Assembly (NCBI GenBank): GCA_002923315.1
Contig: BEHM01000021.1
Location: 1-57,551, forward strand
Source: a bacterium HR10
GTDB taxonomy: Bacteria; Acidobacteriota; Blastocatellia; HR10
DNA: 57,551 nt
Direction of reading: 5' to 3'
The translations under genes were made by a program, and so were the position numbers. Below, piece after piece: positions 26,307-35,817 of this stretch; the first letter of the stretch is position 1; every line of letters begins with the position of its first letter. The notes under the pieces are model-generated. The model made no database searches. It saw only the letters and a program-made list of their open reading frames with translations, and was not told where the DNA came from.

Positions 26307-29300
26307 ATGCGACGCGAGAATCTGCTCCTCGCGTGTCTCTGGGTGCTCTGCGCGGGGATGATCCTGCGCGGAGCGGCGCAGATCCACACAGCCAGCCTCA
26401 CGGGGCTGGTCACCGATCCGACCGGTGCGGTGATCGCGAATGCGACCGTCGTCGCCAAGAACAAGGCGACGGGCGTGGAGTATTCGACGACCACCGACCA
26501 ATCGGGGTATTACACGTTCGCCAGCCTGCCCATCGGGACCTACACGGTCACGGCGGAGGCGCAAGGCTTCAAGAAGTTCGTGCGCGAGAACATCGTGCTC
26601 GAAGTCGGGCAGCGCGCGCGTTTGGACTTCACGCTCGAAGTCGGAGAGATCGCGGAGACGGTCGTGGTGGAAGCGCAGGTGCCCTTGCTCTCGACTCAAG
26701 AGGCCTCCCCGGGCGCGGTCGTGCAGAATCGCCTGGTGACCGACCTTCCCCTCAGCATGCGCAACTGGGATGACCTGATGGGCTTGATCGCGGGCGTGCA
26801 GGGCGATCGGTACACGGAGGAGGGCGGCGCGACGGCCGCCGGACGAACGGGGGGCGTCAACGTCCACGGCGTGCGCTCGCTGCAGAACAATTTCATCCTC
26901 GACGGCGTGGACAACAACTCCATCTCCACGAACGTGCAGGAGCTGACGACGCAAGTCGTGCGCCCCTCGGTGGATTCCATCCAGGAGTTCAAGATCATCA
27001 CGAATCCCTATTCGGCGGAATACGGGCGCAGCCCCGGCGCGGCCATCAGCGTCACCACCAAAAGCGGGACGAACGAGTTTCACGGGACGGCCTACTGGTT
27101 CGGGCGCAACGACATCTTCGATGCGACGAGCTTCTTCCTGAACCGCGCGGGAGCGAAGAAGGCGAAGAACCGGCAGAACCAATTCGGCTTCAACGTGGGC
27201 GGGCCCATCGTGCGCAACCACGCCTTCTTCTTCTTCGACTACGAGGGCACGCGCATCCGTCGCGGGGTGACGCGCCTGGGGAACGTCCCGACGCCCAACG
27301 AGCGCATCGGTGATTTCTCCGCGCCCGGATACGCGAAGATCTTCGATCGCGTGGGGGATTGCCGGGCGAAGGTCCCCGATGCCTTCAATCCCGACGGATC
27401 GTTCAAGAACAACCGGATCCCGCCCGAGTGCATTGATCCGGTGGCCAAGCGCATCCTCGATCTGGTCCCGCTGCCGAATCTGCCGGGCTCGGGACCGCTC
27501 GGCAACGTCTTCAACTTCCTGCGCACGCCGACGCTCGTTGACGACACGGACAAGTTCACCGTGCGCGGCGATTGGCAGATCAACGCGAACAACAATATCT
27601 TCGTGCGCTACACCTTCTCGGATCGCTTCCGCTTTGTCCCGGGGATGTTCGGCGGGATCATTGACGGCACGTCCACATCGGCTTTCGGCCGGCTCTTCAT
27701 GAGGGGGCACTCGGCGGCCATCGGATGGAATCGCACGCTGGGGCCGCGGGTGTTGAACGAATTCCGGCTCGGCTGGGGACGCAATGCTTCGCGCGGCGTG
27801 CAAGATCCCTTCGGGAAGAACACGCTAACGGAATTCGGCATCCTCGGCGTTCGAGACGATCCGCTCTATAGCGGCGGACTGCCGGCCATTCGCATTCAAG
27901 CGCGCGGGGGGACGCAGACGATCCCAGGCGGTCAGGGCGGCGGACTCGACCATCTGGGCTCGCCCGTCTTCTTGCCCAAGTTCCAATTCACGAACCAGTT
28001 CCAGTGGTGGGACATGCTGAGCATCACGGCCGGAGCGCATCAGCTTCGATTCGGCGTGGACGTGCGCCTGCCCATGCGCAACATCTATCTCGACCTGCCG
28101 GCGCTGCGCGGGGATTGGACGTTCGATGGAAACCGCACGGGGATCGGCATGGCCGATTTCCTGCTCGGGTATCCGTCGGCGGCGCAGTTGACGAATCCGC
28201 ACGTGGTGGATGCGCGCATCTGGATGGCCTCCTTCTTCTGGCAGGATGATTGGAAGGTCACGCCGAAGCTCACGATGAACCTGGGATTCCGGTACGACTT
28301 CGCGACCTGGCCCTACGAGGGGAGAGACCGACTGACGAACCTCGATCCGAGGACGGGGCGACGGTTCACGGCCGCGCCCTTCCCGGGGTTTGAACGCTCG
28401 ACCGTGGGTAAGAGCCTCGTTCGATCGGACAAGAACAACATCGCCCCGCGCATCGGCCTGGCCTATCGGCTGACGCCCAACACCGTCATCCGCACCGGGT
28501 ATGGACGCTTCTTCATGCTCTTCGAGCGCGCGGGGAGTGAGGATCAGCTCGGGCTCAATCTCCCATGGGTCGTCAACAACGTGGTGACGGCCCCGAATCC
28601 CAGCACGACGGCCAACAACATGCGCTTGCGCACGGGCTTCAACCTCTCGCTCGATCCGAGCGCTGTGGACCCGAGGAACGTTCGACTCCGGGCTGTGAAT
28701 CCCGAAGCGGTGATCCCCACGGTGGATCAGTGGAACTTCGGCCTCCAGCGGCTGCTGCCGGGCAACCTCGTCGCGACGATTGATTACGTGGGGACCAAGG
28801 GGACGCATCTCTCGGTCTTGCGCAACCTCAACCAGCAGCTCTTCAATCCCGACGGGACGCCGACGGGGATCCTGCCCTATCCCGATCTGGGGCCGATCGA
28901 GTATCGGGATAACATGGGGAACTCGAGCTATCACGGGATGGAGGTGACCGTGGAGAAGCGCTTCAGCCACGGACTGAGCTTCCGCGGGGCCTGGACGTGG
29001 TCAAAATCGATTGATTACGCCATGGAGCACCTCTTCACGGGTGGTTCGGGGAGTTTCCTGCAGAACGCGCACAATATTCGCGAGCGGCGCGGGCCGAGCG
29101 ATTTCGACTACCGGCACCGCTTCGTGTTGGCCTACAACTACGAGCTGCCGTTCGGGCGCGGGCGCACATACCTGAATGAGGGAGCGCTCTCGCACATCCT
29201 GGGCGGATGGCGCGTGAGCGGCATCACCGTGATGCGCACGGGGCGTCCCTTCACGATCATCGCCACGGCCAACAACACCCCGATTGGGGGACCGCGCGGC

Positions 29301-29666
29301 GGCGGCATGGTCACGGCACTGGCCGATTGCCTGCGCGATCCCACACTGCCCGAAGACCAGCGCACGGTGGACCGCTGGTTCGATACGACGGCCTTCCGCG
29401 TCCCCTCGCCCCCGCGTTTGGGGACGTGCGGACGGAATACGGTCTACGGGCCGGGATTGGTCAATTTCGACTTCGCGCTGGCGCGCACGTTCGAGTACTT
29501 CGGCGAGGGTCGCCGCCTCGAATTCCGCTGGGAGATGTTCAACGCCTTCAACACGCCGCAGTTCGGACTGCCGAATCGGAACGCGTCCAGCGGCGCCTTC
29601 GGACGGATCGGCAGCCTCGCCGGTGATCCGCGCGTTATGCAGTTCGCGCTGAAGTTCTACTTCTGA
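26307..29666 (+). CDS. TonB-dependent receptor with carboxypeptidase-regulatory-like domain (second copy)
   Basis: Outer-membrane receptor of 1119 residues, exactly the length of the one at 14753, but clearly diverged from it. It has a signal peptide (to about residue 24), a carboxypeptidase-regulatory-like domain starting TASLTGLVTDPTGAVIANATV, a plug with VRSLQNNFILDGVDNNSIS, and a barrel with FDYRHRFVLAYNYELPFGRG. It ends in FYF, a BAM signal. AGGAGGAGG lies just upstream of ATG 26307. A perfect 14-bp hairpin follows the stop. It lies between mmsA and the PHP/mannosidase genes, so a mannose- or inositol-containing glycan is one possible ligand. No cognate lipoprotein (SusD type) is present. 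Confidence 0.88.
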   Translation: MRRENLLLACLWVLCAGMILRGAAQIHTASLTGLVTDPTGAVIANATVVAKNKATGVEYSTTTDQSGYYTFASLPIGTYTVTAEAQGFKKFVRENIVLEVGQRARLDFTLEVGEIAETVVVEAQVPLLSTQEASPGAVVQNRLVTDLPLSMRNWDDLMGLIAGVQGDRYTEEGGATAAGRTGGVNVHGVRSLQNNFILDGVDNNSISTNVQELTTQVVRPSVDSIQEFKIITNPYSAEYGRSPGAAISVTTKSGTNEFHGTAYWFGRNDIFDATSFFLNRAGAKKAKNRQNQFGFNVGGPIVRNHAFFFFDYEGTRIRRGVTRLGNVPTPNERIGDFSAPGYAKIFDRVGDCRAKVPDAFNPDGSFKNNRIPPECIDPVAKRILDLVPLPNLPGSGPLGNVFNFLRTPTLVDDTDKFTVRGDWQINANNNIFVRYTFSDRFRFVPGMFGGIIDGTSTSAFGRLFMRGHSAAIGWNRTLGPRVLNEFRLGWGRNASRGVQDPFGKNTLTEFGILGVRDDPLYSGGLPAIRIQARGGTQTIPGGQGGGLDHLGSPVFLPKFQFTNQFQWWDMLSITAGAHQLRFGVDVRLPMRNIYLDLPALRGDWTFDGNRTGIGMADFLLGYPSAAQLTNPHVVDARIWMASFFWQDDWKVTPKLTMNLGFRYDFATWPYEGRDRLTNLDPRTGRRFTAAPFPGFERSTVGKSLVRSDKNNIAPRIGLAYRLTPNTVIRTGYGRFFMLFERAGSEDQLGLNLPWVVNNVVTAPNPSTTANNMRLRTGFNLSLDPSAVDPRNVRLRAVNPEAVIPTVDQWNFGLQRLLPGNLVATIDYVGTKGTHLSVLRNLNQQLFNPDGTPTGILPYPDLGPIEYRDNMGNSSYHGMEVTVEKRFSHGLSFRGAWTWSKSIDYAMEHLFTGGSGSFLQNAHNIRERRGPSDFDYRHRFVLAYNYELPFGRGRTYLNEGALSHILGGWRVSGITVMRTGRPFTIIATANNTPIGGPRGGGMVTALADCLRDPTLPEDQRTVDRWFDTTAFRVPSPPRLGTCGRNTVYGPGLVNFDFALARTFEYFGEGRRLEFRWEMFNAFNTPQFGLPNRNASSGAFGRIGSLAGDPRVMQFALKFYF

Positions 29667-29673
29667 AGGCCAT

Positions 29674-29706
29674 GGGCGCAGGGCGAGCTCCCCTCGCCCT
29701 GCGCCC
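29674..29706 (+). terminator. Perfect 14-bp hairpin after second receptor
   Basis: Arms 29674-29687 and 29693-29706 are exactly complementary around a five-base loop, beginning seven bases after the receptor stop. The stem is very GC-rich but has no U-run. It most likely ends or strongly reduces the receptor transcript before the PHP gene. Confidence 0.6.
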
Positions 29707-29716
29707 TCGACTCCTC

Positions 29717-31213
29717 ATGATGCGTCGGACATCGAACTGGCTCCCTACGGTGAGCGGCCTCTTCCTCCTCCTCTTCGTCGTTCCCCCTCTTCAATCTTCC
29801 GAGATCGTCCTCGAAGGGACCATCACGCGCGCCGACCACGGGACATATATCGTGCGAGAATTCCTCGTCCCCGAGCCGTTGGAGCGCCTCGAAGTCGAAT
29901 ACACGTACACCCATCGCGGTGAGGGGACGGCGCTGGACATCGGGCTCTTCGATCCGGTTCGGTTTCGGGGCTGGAGCGGGAGCGATAAGACGCACTTCTT
30001 CCTCGCGCGCGATGAAGCGACGCCGTCGTATCTGCCGGGAGACCTGCCAGCCGGGACTTGGCGCATCCTACTCGGCGTCCCACATATCCGCCCGGATCAG
30101 GTCTCCCGCTACGTGATCCGGATTCGTCTGATCCCCGCTCGATCGCGCGCGATGCCGGCACCTGAGCCTCCCACGCCGTGGGTGCTGAAGAAAGAACCGG
30201 GGTGGTATCGCGGTGACCTCCACACGCACAGCGGGCACAGCGATGGGCGCTGTCGGAACGGTCTGGGGGAATTGATCCCCTGCCCCGTCTTCCGCGTCGC
30301 TCAAGCGGCCGTGGCGCGAGGGCTTGATTTCCTCGCCATCACCGATCACAACACGACGAGCCACCATCCGGAGATGCGGCGGTTGCAAGCGTATTTTGCT
30401 CCGCTTCTCCTGATTCCGGGGCGCGAGCTGACGACCTATCGAGGACACGCGAACGTCTACGGCACGAGCGCGTTCATTGACTTCCGCCTTGGATGGCGGG
30501 GACGGACCATCGCCGACCTCCTCGATGACGTGCATCGCGCCGGAGGCGTGATCTCGATCAATCACCCGACGCATCCCACGGGCGAACAGTGTATGGGCTG
30601 CGGTTGGGAGGACGTCCACGCCACCGACTTCCGCAAAGTGGACATGATCGAGGTCATCAATGGCAATCGGGTGGAGGGGCCGTTGAGCGGCATTCCCTTC
30701 TGGGAGGCGCGCCTCAACGAGGGGCATCGCATCACGGGCATCGGCGGCAGCGACGATCATCGCGCGGGGAGCGGCGAGCATCCCGATCACGTCATGGGCA
30801 TTCCGACGACCGTCGTCTATGCGACGGAACTGTCCGAACCCGCGATCCTCGCGGGATTGAAAGCCGGACACGTCTTCATCAAGACGCGCGGTCCCGATGG
30901 ACCGGACCTCTTCCTCTTCGCCGAAGACGCGCGCGGGCGCCGCTACATGATGGGGGATGAAGTGCCGCTCGCTCGCGCGGGCGAGACCGTCACCCTTCGG
31001 ATCGAGGTGAAGCGCGGCGCGGGGCACATCGTCGAGATCATCACCAATGGATCCGCGCCTCCGGAGGCCACTCGCCTCCGCGTGGACGCGCCCGATTTCG
31101 TGCGCGTGCTCTCGTGGCGCGCCGAACCCCGCACATGGGTGCGCTTGAATCTTCGGGACGAGCGCGGAATCGCCGCGCTCACCAATCCGATCTACTTCGC
31201 CCTTCGGGAGTGA
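29717..31213 (+). CDS. Secreted PHP-domain metallohydrolase (CehA/McbA-like)
   Basis: The 498-residue protein has a signal peptide (hydrophobic run LFLLLFVV), an N-terminal beta domain, and a PHP metal-dependent hydrolase domain (about residues 165-400). The ligand motifs are DLHTHSGHSD, AITDHNTTSHH, PGRELTTYRGH, INHPTHP and GSDDH, the full set for a multinuclear site. CehA/McbA relatives hydrolyse phosphoesters or carbamates. ATG 29717 follows the hairpin; an ATG at 29672 would place the hairpin inside the gene. The gene precedes the alpha-mannosidase by about 50 bases. A phosphodiesterase acting on phosphoinositol-type linkages would fit the locus, but this is inference. Confidence 0.82.
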   Translation: MMRRTSNWLPTVSGLFLLLFVVPPLQSSEIVLEGTITRADHGTYIVREFLVPEPLERLEVEYTYTHRGEGTALDIGLFDPVRFRGWSGSDKTHFFLARDEATPSYLPGDLPAGTWRILLGVPHIRPDQVSRYVIRIRLIPARSRAMPAPEPPTPWVLKKEPGWYRGDLHTHSGHSDGRCRNGLGELIPCPVFRVAQAAVARGLDFLAITDHNTTSHHPEMRRLQAYFAPLLLIPGRELTTYRGHANVYGTSAFIDFRLGWRGRTIADLLDDVHRAGGVISINHPTHPTGEQCMGCGWEDVHATDFRKVDMIEVINGNRVEGPLSGIPFWEARLNEGHRITGIGGSDDHRAGSGEHPDHVMGIPTTVVYATELSEPAILAGLKAGHVFIKTRGPDGPDLFLFAEDARGRRYMMGDEVPLARAGETVTLRIEVKRGAGHIVEIITNGSAPPEATRLRVDAPDFVRVLSWRAEPRTWVRLNLRDERGIAALTNPIYFALRE

Positions 31214-31264
31214 CGGAAGTCGGCGCGTGTCTCCGTCGCTCCTTGAACCGCTCTCGCAAGGAGG

Positions 31265-34200
31265 ATGATGATGTGGAAGCGATGGGGATGTGTGCTCGTC
31301 CTGTCCATGATCCTCGCATCTCCTACCCTGGGGGTCTCTCTCTCCCTCTCCGCGCAATCCGTAGATCGAGAGGCGATCTTCAAACGCCTGGAGGCGGCCA
31401 CGGTTCTCCCCCTCTCACCCTGGCGCTTCAAGGAGGGATACGTCCTGAACGGTGAGGCCGTGGATCTGGACGATTCGGCCTGGACGCTCTTCCCGGTGGG
31501 GGAGGAGTGGAGCACAGGACCGGCGTGGTTTCGCTACCGCGTGACATTGCCCCAGACCATCGGGGGGTACGATATTCGCGGCGCGCGACTCCGTCTGCGT
31601 ATTCGCATCGTGGGGGAGAACCCGGTCCACCTCACCGTCTTCTTCAACGGGGAGAAGCGCGCGGAGGGGCATGATTTGGATCCCGTCGTCCTGACCGAGA
31701 GCGCGCGTCCGGGAGATACGTTTGTGATCGCGGTGAAAGCGGATGTGCCCGGCGGGCGCACATGGATGCGCGCCGGACAGTTGGAAGTCGAGGCTCCCCC
31801 TTCGCGCCCTGATCCCCGAATGTTCCTGCAGGAATGCCAAGTGGCCGAGCAGCTTCTGAGCCTGCGCCGGAATGATCGCTCCCGATGGGAGTCGCATCTG
31901 GACGCCGCGCTCCAGAAGCTCGACCTCGCCGCCCTGGATCGAGGCGATCAGCTCGCCTTCGATCGTTCGCTGCGTGAGGCCCGCCAGGCCCTGATGCCCA
32001 TCGCCCCTCTGCTCCGAGAATTCGCGATCCGCGCCGTCGGGAACTCCCATATTGACCTGGCCTGGCTCTGGCCGTGGACGGAGACGGTCCAGATCGTGCG
32101 CGATACGTTCTCCACCGTCCTTCAGTTGATGCACGAATTCCCGGACTTCACCTTCACGCACGGAGCGGCTCAGACCTATGCGTGGATGGAGGAGAAGTAT
32201 CCGAAGCTCTTCGAGCAAATCCGACAGCGCGTGCGCGAGGGGCGGTGGGAAGTGGTCGGCGGCGTCTGGGTCGAATCGGATATGAACCTGCCGCATGGCG
32301 AATCGCTCGTCCGACAGTTCCTGCATGGAACGCGATATTTCAAGGAGAAATTCGGCGTGGACATTCGCGTCGGATGGAATCCGGATGCCTTCGGTTACAA
32401 CTGGCAGCTGCCGCAGATCCTGAAGAAGTCGGGGATGGACTTCTTCGTCACGCAGAAGCTCTTCTGGAACGAAGTCACGCGCTTCCCCTATCGGCTCTTC
32501 TGGTGGGAAGCTCCCGATGGCAGCCGCGTCCTCACCTACTTCCCCAATCACTACGGGAACCCCATCGAGCCGGTGCCCATGGCCAGGGATCTGGCCGCGT
32601 ACACGGCGGCGACGGGCCATCGCGAGTACATGCATCTTTATGGCGTGGGAGACCACGGTGGGGGGCCGACGCGCAGCATGCTGGAGACAGCCGCCCGATG
32701 GCGCTCCACCGATGCGCTCTATCCGCGACTCTTCTTCGGCACCGTGCATGAGTTCTTCGAGCGCGCGATGGCGGAGATCTCGCGCCTGAATCCCCCGGTC
32801 TGGCGCGATGAGTTGTATCTGGAGACCCATCGTGGCACATATACGAGTCAGGCCGCGACGAAACGGAACAATCGTCAGAGCGAGGTCTTGCTCCTCAACG
32901 CCGAGAAGTTCGCCTCGCTCGCACGGCTCTTCGGACGCCCCTATCCGCAGAACGAGCTCGATGCGGCTTGGAAGAAAGTGCTCTTCAACCAATTCCACGA
33001 CATCCTGCCGGGGAGCAGCATCGCCGCCGTCTATCGAGATGCGGATCGGGATTACGCGGACGTCCGACGCATCGGGCGCGAAGTCATGAATGAGGCCTTG
33101 AGGGAATTGGCCGATCGCATCAATACGAGAGGCCCCGGGCTTCCCCTCATCGTCTTCAACTCCCTCTCCTGGGCGCGCACGGATGTGGTCGAAGCTACGC
33201 TCACCTTTCCAGATCCCGTCTCGGACGTCGAGGTTCGCGATCCTCAAGGCCGACGCCTCATCGCCGAAGTGATCGCGCGGGATTCGGAGACGAACCGCGC
33301 GACGGTCCGCTTCATCGCTGAGGACGTCCCCCCGCTGGGATACAAGGTCTTCCGCGTCATTCCCCTCGCTCGGCGATCGCCGGTGCCATCCTCGCTCTCG
33401 GTCACCGGCTTGACGATGGAGAACGAATTCCTGCGAGTCACAGTGGATGCTCAATCCGGATGCCTCACGAGCCTCTACGATAAGACGGCGCGCCGAGAAG
33501 TCCTCGACGAATCCCGCTGCGGCAATCTCCTGCAAACGTTCTTCGACAAACCCTCCGTCTACGACGCATGGAATATTGATGCGAACTTCGAGGAGAAGAT
33601 GTGGGAGCTGCGTCAGGCCGAGGAGGTGAAGGTGCTGGAGACCGGTCCCACGCGCGCCGTGATCCGCGTGGTGAAGCGGTTTCAGAACTCGACGTTCATT
33701 CAGGACCTCACGCTCTATCCGAAGATCCCGCGGCTCGAATGCCACATGGAGGTGGATTGGCGCGAGAAACATATCCTGCTGAAGGTCGCGTTCCCCGTCT
33801 CCGTGCGGAGCCCGAAGGCGACGTTCGAGATCCCGTTTGGCGCGATCGCGCGTCCGACGACGCGCCGCACGCCCGAAGAGCAGGCGAAGTTTGAAGTCCC
33901 CGCGCTCTTTTGGGCCGATCTCTCCGATGGGACATATGGCGTCAGCCTCCTCAACGACAGCAAGTACGGATACGATGTGCGCGACAACGTCCTCCGCCTG
34001 ACGCTCCTGCGCTCACCGGCCTATCCGGACCCGCACGCCGATGAAGGTCGGCATCGCTTCACGTATGCGATCTACCCCCATGCGGGCGATTGGGTCCAAG
34101 CGGGAACCGTGCAGCGGGGATACGAATTGAACTACCCGCTCATCCCGTACCCCACGAACGGACACAGCGGCTCGCTCCCCCCGGTTCACTCCTTCCTTCG

Positions 34201-34447
34201 CGTGGAGCCGAACACCGTGGTCCTCACGGCCTTGAAGAAGGCCGAGGATTCCGACGCGTGGATCCTCAGGTTCTACGAATTCGCCGGAAAACCGACGGAC
34301 GTGAGGATCAGGCTCCCGAGACCTCCGCGAGCCGCCTCGGAGGTGAATCTCATCGAGCGGGAGATCGGCCCCGTCGCTGTGAACGGACAGGAAGTGATCG
34401 TCTCGACCAAGCCGTATGAGATCAAGACGGTGAGGATCGAGTTCTGA
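31265..34447 (+). CDS. Secreted alpha-mannosidase, glycoside hydrolase family 38
   Basis: Retaining alpha-mannosidase of 1060 residues that cleaves terminal alpha-mannose. A signal peptide covers about residues 1-29. The GH38 catalytic domain shows zinc ligands in NSHIDLAWLWPW (His262, Asp264) and the nucleophile Asp374 in GWNPDAFGYNWQLPQI. The mid-domain segment FNQFHDILPGSSI supplies the third His, and a long beta-sandwich C-terminal region ends at about 1060. Most bacterial GH38 enzymes are cytoplasmic, so the leader is notable. AAGGAGG precedes a run of ATGs at 31265, 31268 and 31271. The stop overlaps the next gene (TGATG). Confidence 0.92.
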   Translation: MMMWKRWGCVLVLSMILASPTLGVSLSLSAQSVDREAIFKRLEAATVLPLSPWRFKEGYVLNGEAVDLDDSAWTLFPVGEEWSTGPAWFRYRVTLPQTIGGYDIRGARLRLRIRIVGENPVHLTVFFNGEKRAEGHDLDPVVLTESARPGDTFVIAVKADVPGGRTWMRAGQLEVEAPPSRPDPRMFLQECQVAEQLLSLRRNDRSRWESHLDAALQKLDLAALDRGDQLAFDRSLREARQALMPIAPLLREFAIRAVGNSHIDLAWLWPWTETVQIVRDTFSTVLQLMHEFPDFTFTHGAAQTYAWMEEKYPKLFEQIRQRVREGRWEVVGGVWVESDMNLPHGESLVRQFLHGTRYFKEKFGVDIRVGWNPDAFGYNWQLPQILKKSGMDFFVTQKLFWNEVTRFPYRLFWWEAPDGSRVLTYFPNHYGNPIEPVPMARDLAAYTAATGHREYMHLYGVGDHGGGPTRSMLETAARWRSTDALYPRLFFGTVHEFFERAMAEISRLNPPVWRDELYLETHRGTYTSQAATKRNNRQSEVLLLNAEKFASLARLFGRPYPQNELDAAWKKVLFNQFHDILPGSSIAAVYRDADRDYADVRRIGREVMNEALRELADRINTRGPGLPLIVFNSLSWARTDVVEATLTFPDPVSDVEVRDPQGRRLIAEVIARDSETNRATVRFIAEDVPPLGYKVFRVIPLARRSPVPSSLSVTGLTMENEFLRVTVDAQSGCLTSLYDKTARREVLDESRCGNLLQTFFDKPSVYDAWNIDANFEEKMWELRQAEEVKVLETGPTRAVIRVVKRFQNSTFIQDLTLYPKIPRLECHMEVDWREKHILLKVAFPVSVRSPKATFEIPFGAIARPTTRRTPEEQAKFEVPALFWADLSDGTYGVSLLNDSKYGYDVRDNVLRLTLLRSPAYPDPHADEGRHRFTYAIYPHAGDWVQAGTVQRGYELNYPLIPYPTNGHSGSLPPVHSFLRVEPNTVVLTALKKAEDSDAWILRFYEFAGKPTDVRIRLPRPPRAASEVNLIEREIGPVAVNGQEVIVSTKPYEIKTVRIEF

Positions 34448-35817
34448 TGGCCGGAGGTGGCGCGAGCATGAGCAGCGCGCGGTGGAGGCGATGGGCCTGT
34501 GTGTGGGTCATCAGCGTCGGAGGAATCCTCGGGCTCCCTGTTCGCACCTCTTCGTGGGGCATCCCTGAGGAAACGCTCCTGGAGCGCACCTTTCGCGTAG
34601 ACGCGGAGGCGGAAGTCGTAGCTGAGTTGCAGGCGAGATCGCCTGAGGCGAATTGGGGAGAGGCGGGGCGCGAAGCCGCCGTGCTCGCCGTTCTCTTGAA
34701 CGAGCGCTATCACCAGGATGTCGTCCTCTTCGCCGGAGCGGAACCCTTTCGGTATGCCCTCCACCTGGGAAGGGTGCGCCCGGGCGCCCATACGGTCCGC
34801 CTGATGTGGAATCGTGCGCGATCCGCTCCGCACGTTCCCGCGCCGGTCATCGAGGACTTCACCCTTCATCCCGTGAGCCGGGCCGATCCCGAATTCCTCC
34901 CGCTCGCCCACTCGCCTATCCTCTACGCGCGTCCTAATACCATCGGGCGATTCAGCGATATCCCCCTCCTCATGTGGTACGAGGTAACGCGCGCGCCGGA
35001 GACGCTCACCATCCGCTACAGCGTCATCTTCAGCAATGAGGATGGCGGGACGGAGACGAGCGCCCTCATGGCTCGGTGGGGGCGAGCGACCGACATCGAG
35101 TGGGTATACGCCGTGACGTTGACCCCGACGGGGCGCGTCCTGGATGCCCGATACCAGGGCCCGCGCCATCGCACACGTCGTTTTCGCGGACGCCGAGAGG
35201 GGGACCATCCCCTCCTCCTCGTGGTCTCCGATAACAACAACTTCTCGGATCGCGGGCGTTCGCCCATGCGCTTCGCCCTGCGCCCGATTCCCTTCGATAC
35301 GAGCGCAGTCGCGCGCGAGGAGCTGATGGATCAGCATCCGTGGACCTACCGCATCATGGCTGAAGAATTGAAACGAGAGGGCAAACTGGGTTCGACCGTG
35401 CGCGTCGGCGAGCACATCCCCGATCCGCGTCGGTATGTGTACATTGAGATCGCAGCCGATCAACGCGACGCGGGCCTGAGTCTGGCCGTGAAACTCGCTG
35501 GAGATCGGATGTGGTACGCCTCGGATCTCGGCCTCGCTTACTTCAAGCTCGAGCGGAGCGGATTCCTGCGCACGGCGGTCCCCCTCCCGGAAGGCGCGAC
35601 CGCATCGCGGATCGAGCGCCTTCTCCTTCGATGCGACGCCCTGGAGGACCCCAGACCGCCGCGCGACGGGGAACGCCTCATGCGGGCAGAGTGCTTCGTC
35701 CGAAGCATCCGCAAGGTCTTTCTCCTAGACTCGGAATTTCGCCCGGGTCCTTCTCTCCCGATTCGAATAGACCCCATTCGTCTTCGGATCGGAGATTTGG
35801 TGGAGATCTGGCCATGA
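34447..35817 (+). CDS. Secreted protein of unknown function, coupled to the mannosidase
   Basis: I do not recognise this 456-residue protein. It begins with a signal-like hydrophobic segment (VWVISVGGILGLPV, about residues 18-31). What follows reads as mostly beta strands, with segments such as GAHTVRLMW, ETLTIRYSVIFSNEDGGTET and YVYIEIAADQRDAG. It has few Cys residues and no motif I can name. The start shares one base with the mannosidase stop (TGATG), and its own stop overlaps the dehydrogenase start (ATGA), so three proteins are translationally coupled. It could be a carbohydrate-binding partner of the mannosidase or a glycan-modifying enzyme. ATG 34468 is an alternative start. Confidence 0.7.
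   Translation: MAGGGASMSSARWRRWACVWVISVGGILGLPVRTSSWGIPEETLLERTFRVDAEAEVVAELQARSPEANWGEAGREAAVLAVLLNERYHQDVVLFAGAEPFRYALHLGRVRPGAHTVRLMWNRARSAPHVPAPVIEDFTLHPVSRADPEFLPLAHSPILYARPNTIGRFSDIPLLMWYEVTRAPETLTIRYSVIFSNEDGGTETSALMARWGRATDIEWVYAVTLTPTGRVLDARYQGPRHRTRRFRGRREGDHPLLLVVSDNNNFSDRGRSPMRFALRPIPFDTSAVAREELMDQHPWTYRIMAEELKREGKLGSTVRVGEHIPDPRRYVYIEIAADQRDAGLSLAVKLAGDRMWYASDLGLAYFKLERSGFLRTAVPLPEGATASRIERLLLRCDALEDPRPPRDGERLMRAECFVRSIRKVFLLDSEFRPGPSLPIRIDPIRLRIGDLVEIWP

Noticed and set aside
31415-33772. 785-residue antisense frame opposite the GH38 gene
   Set aside because: Same pattern of compositional shadow; all GH38 motifs lie on the plus strand.
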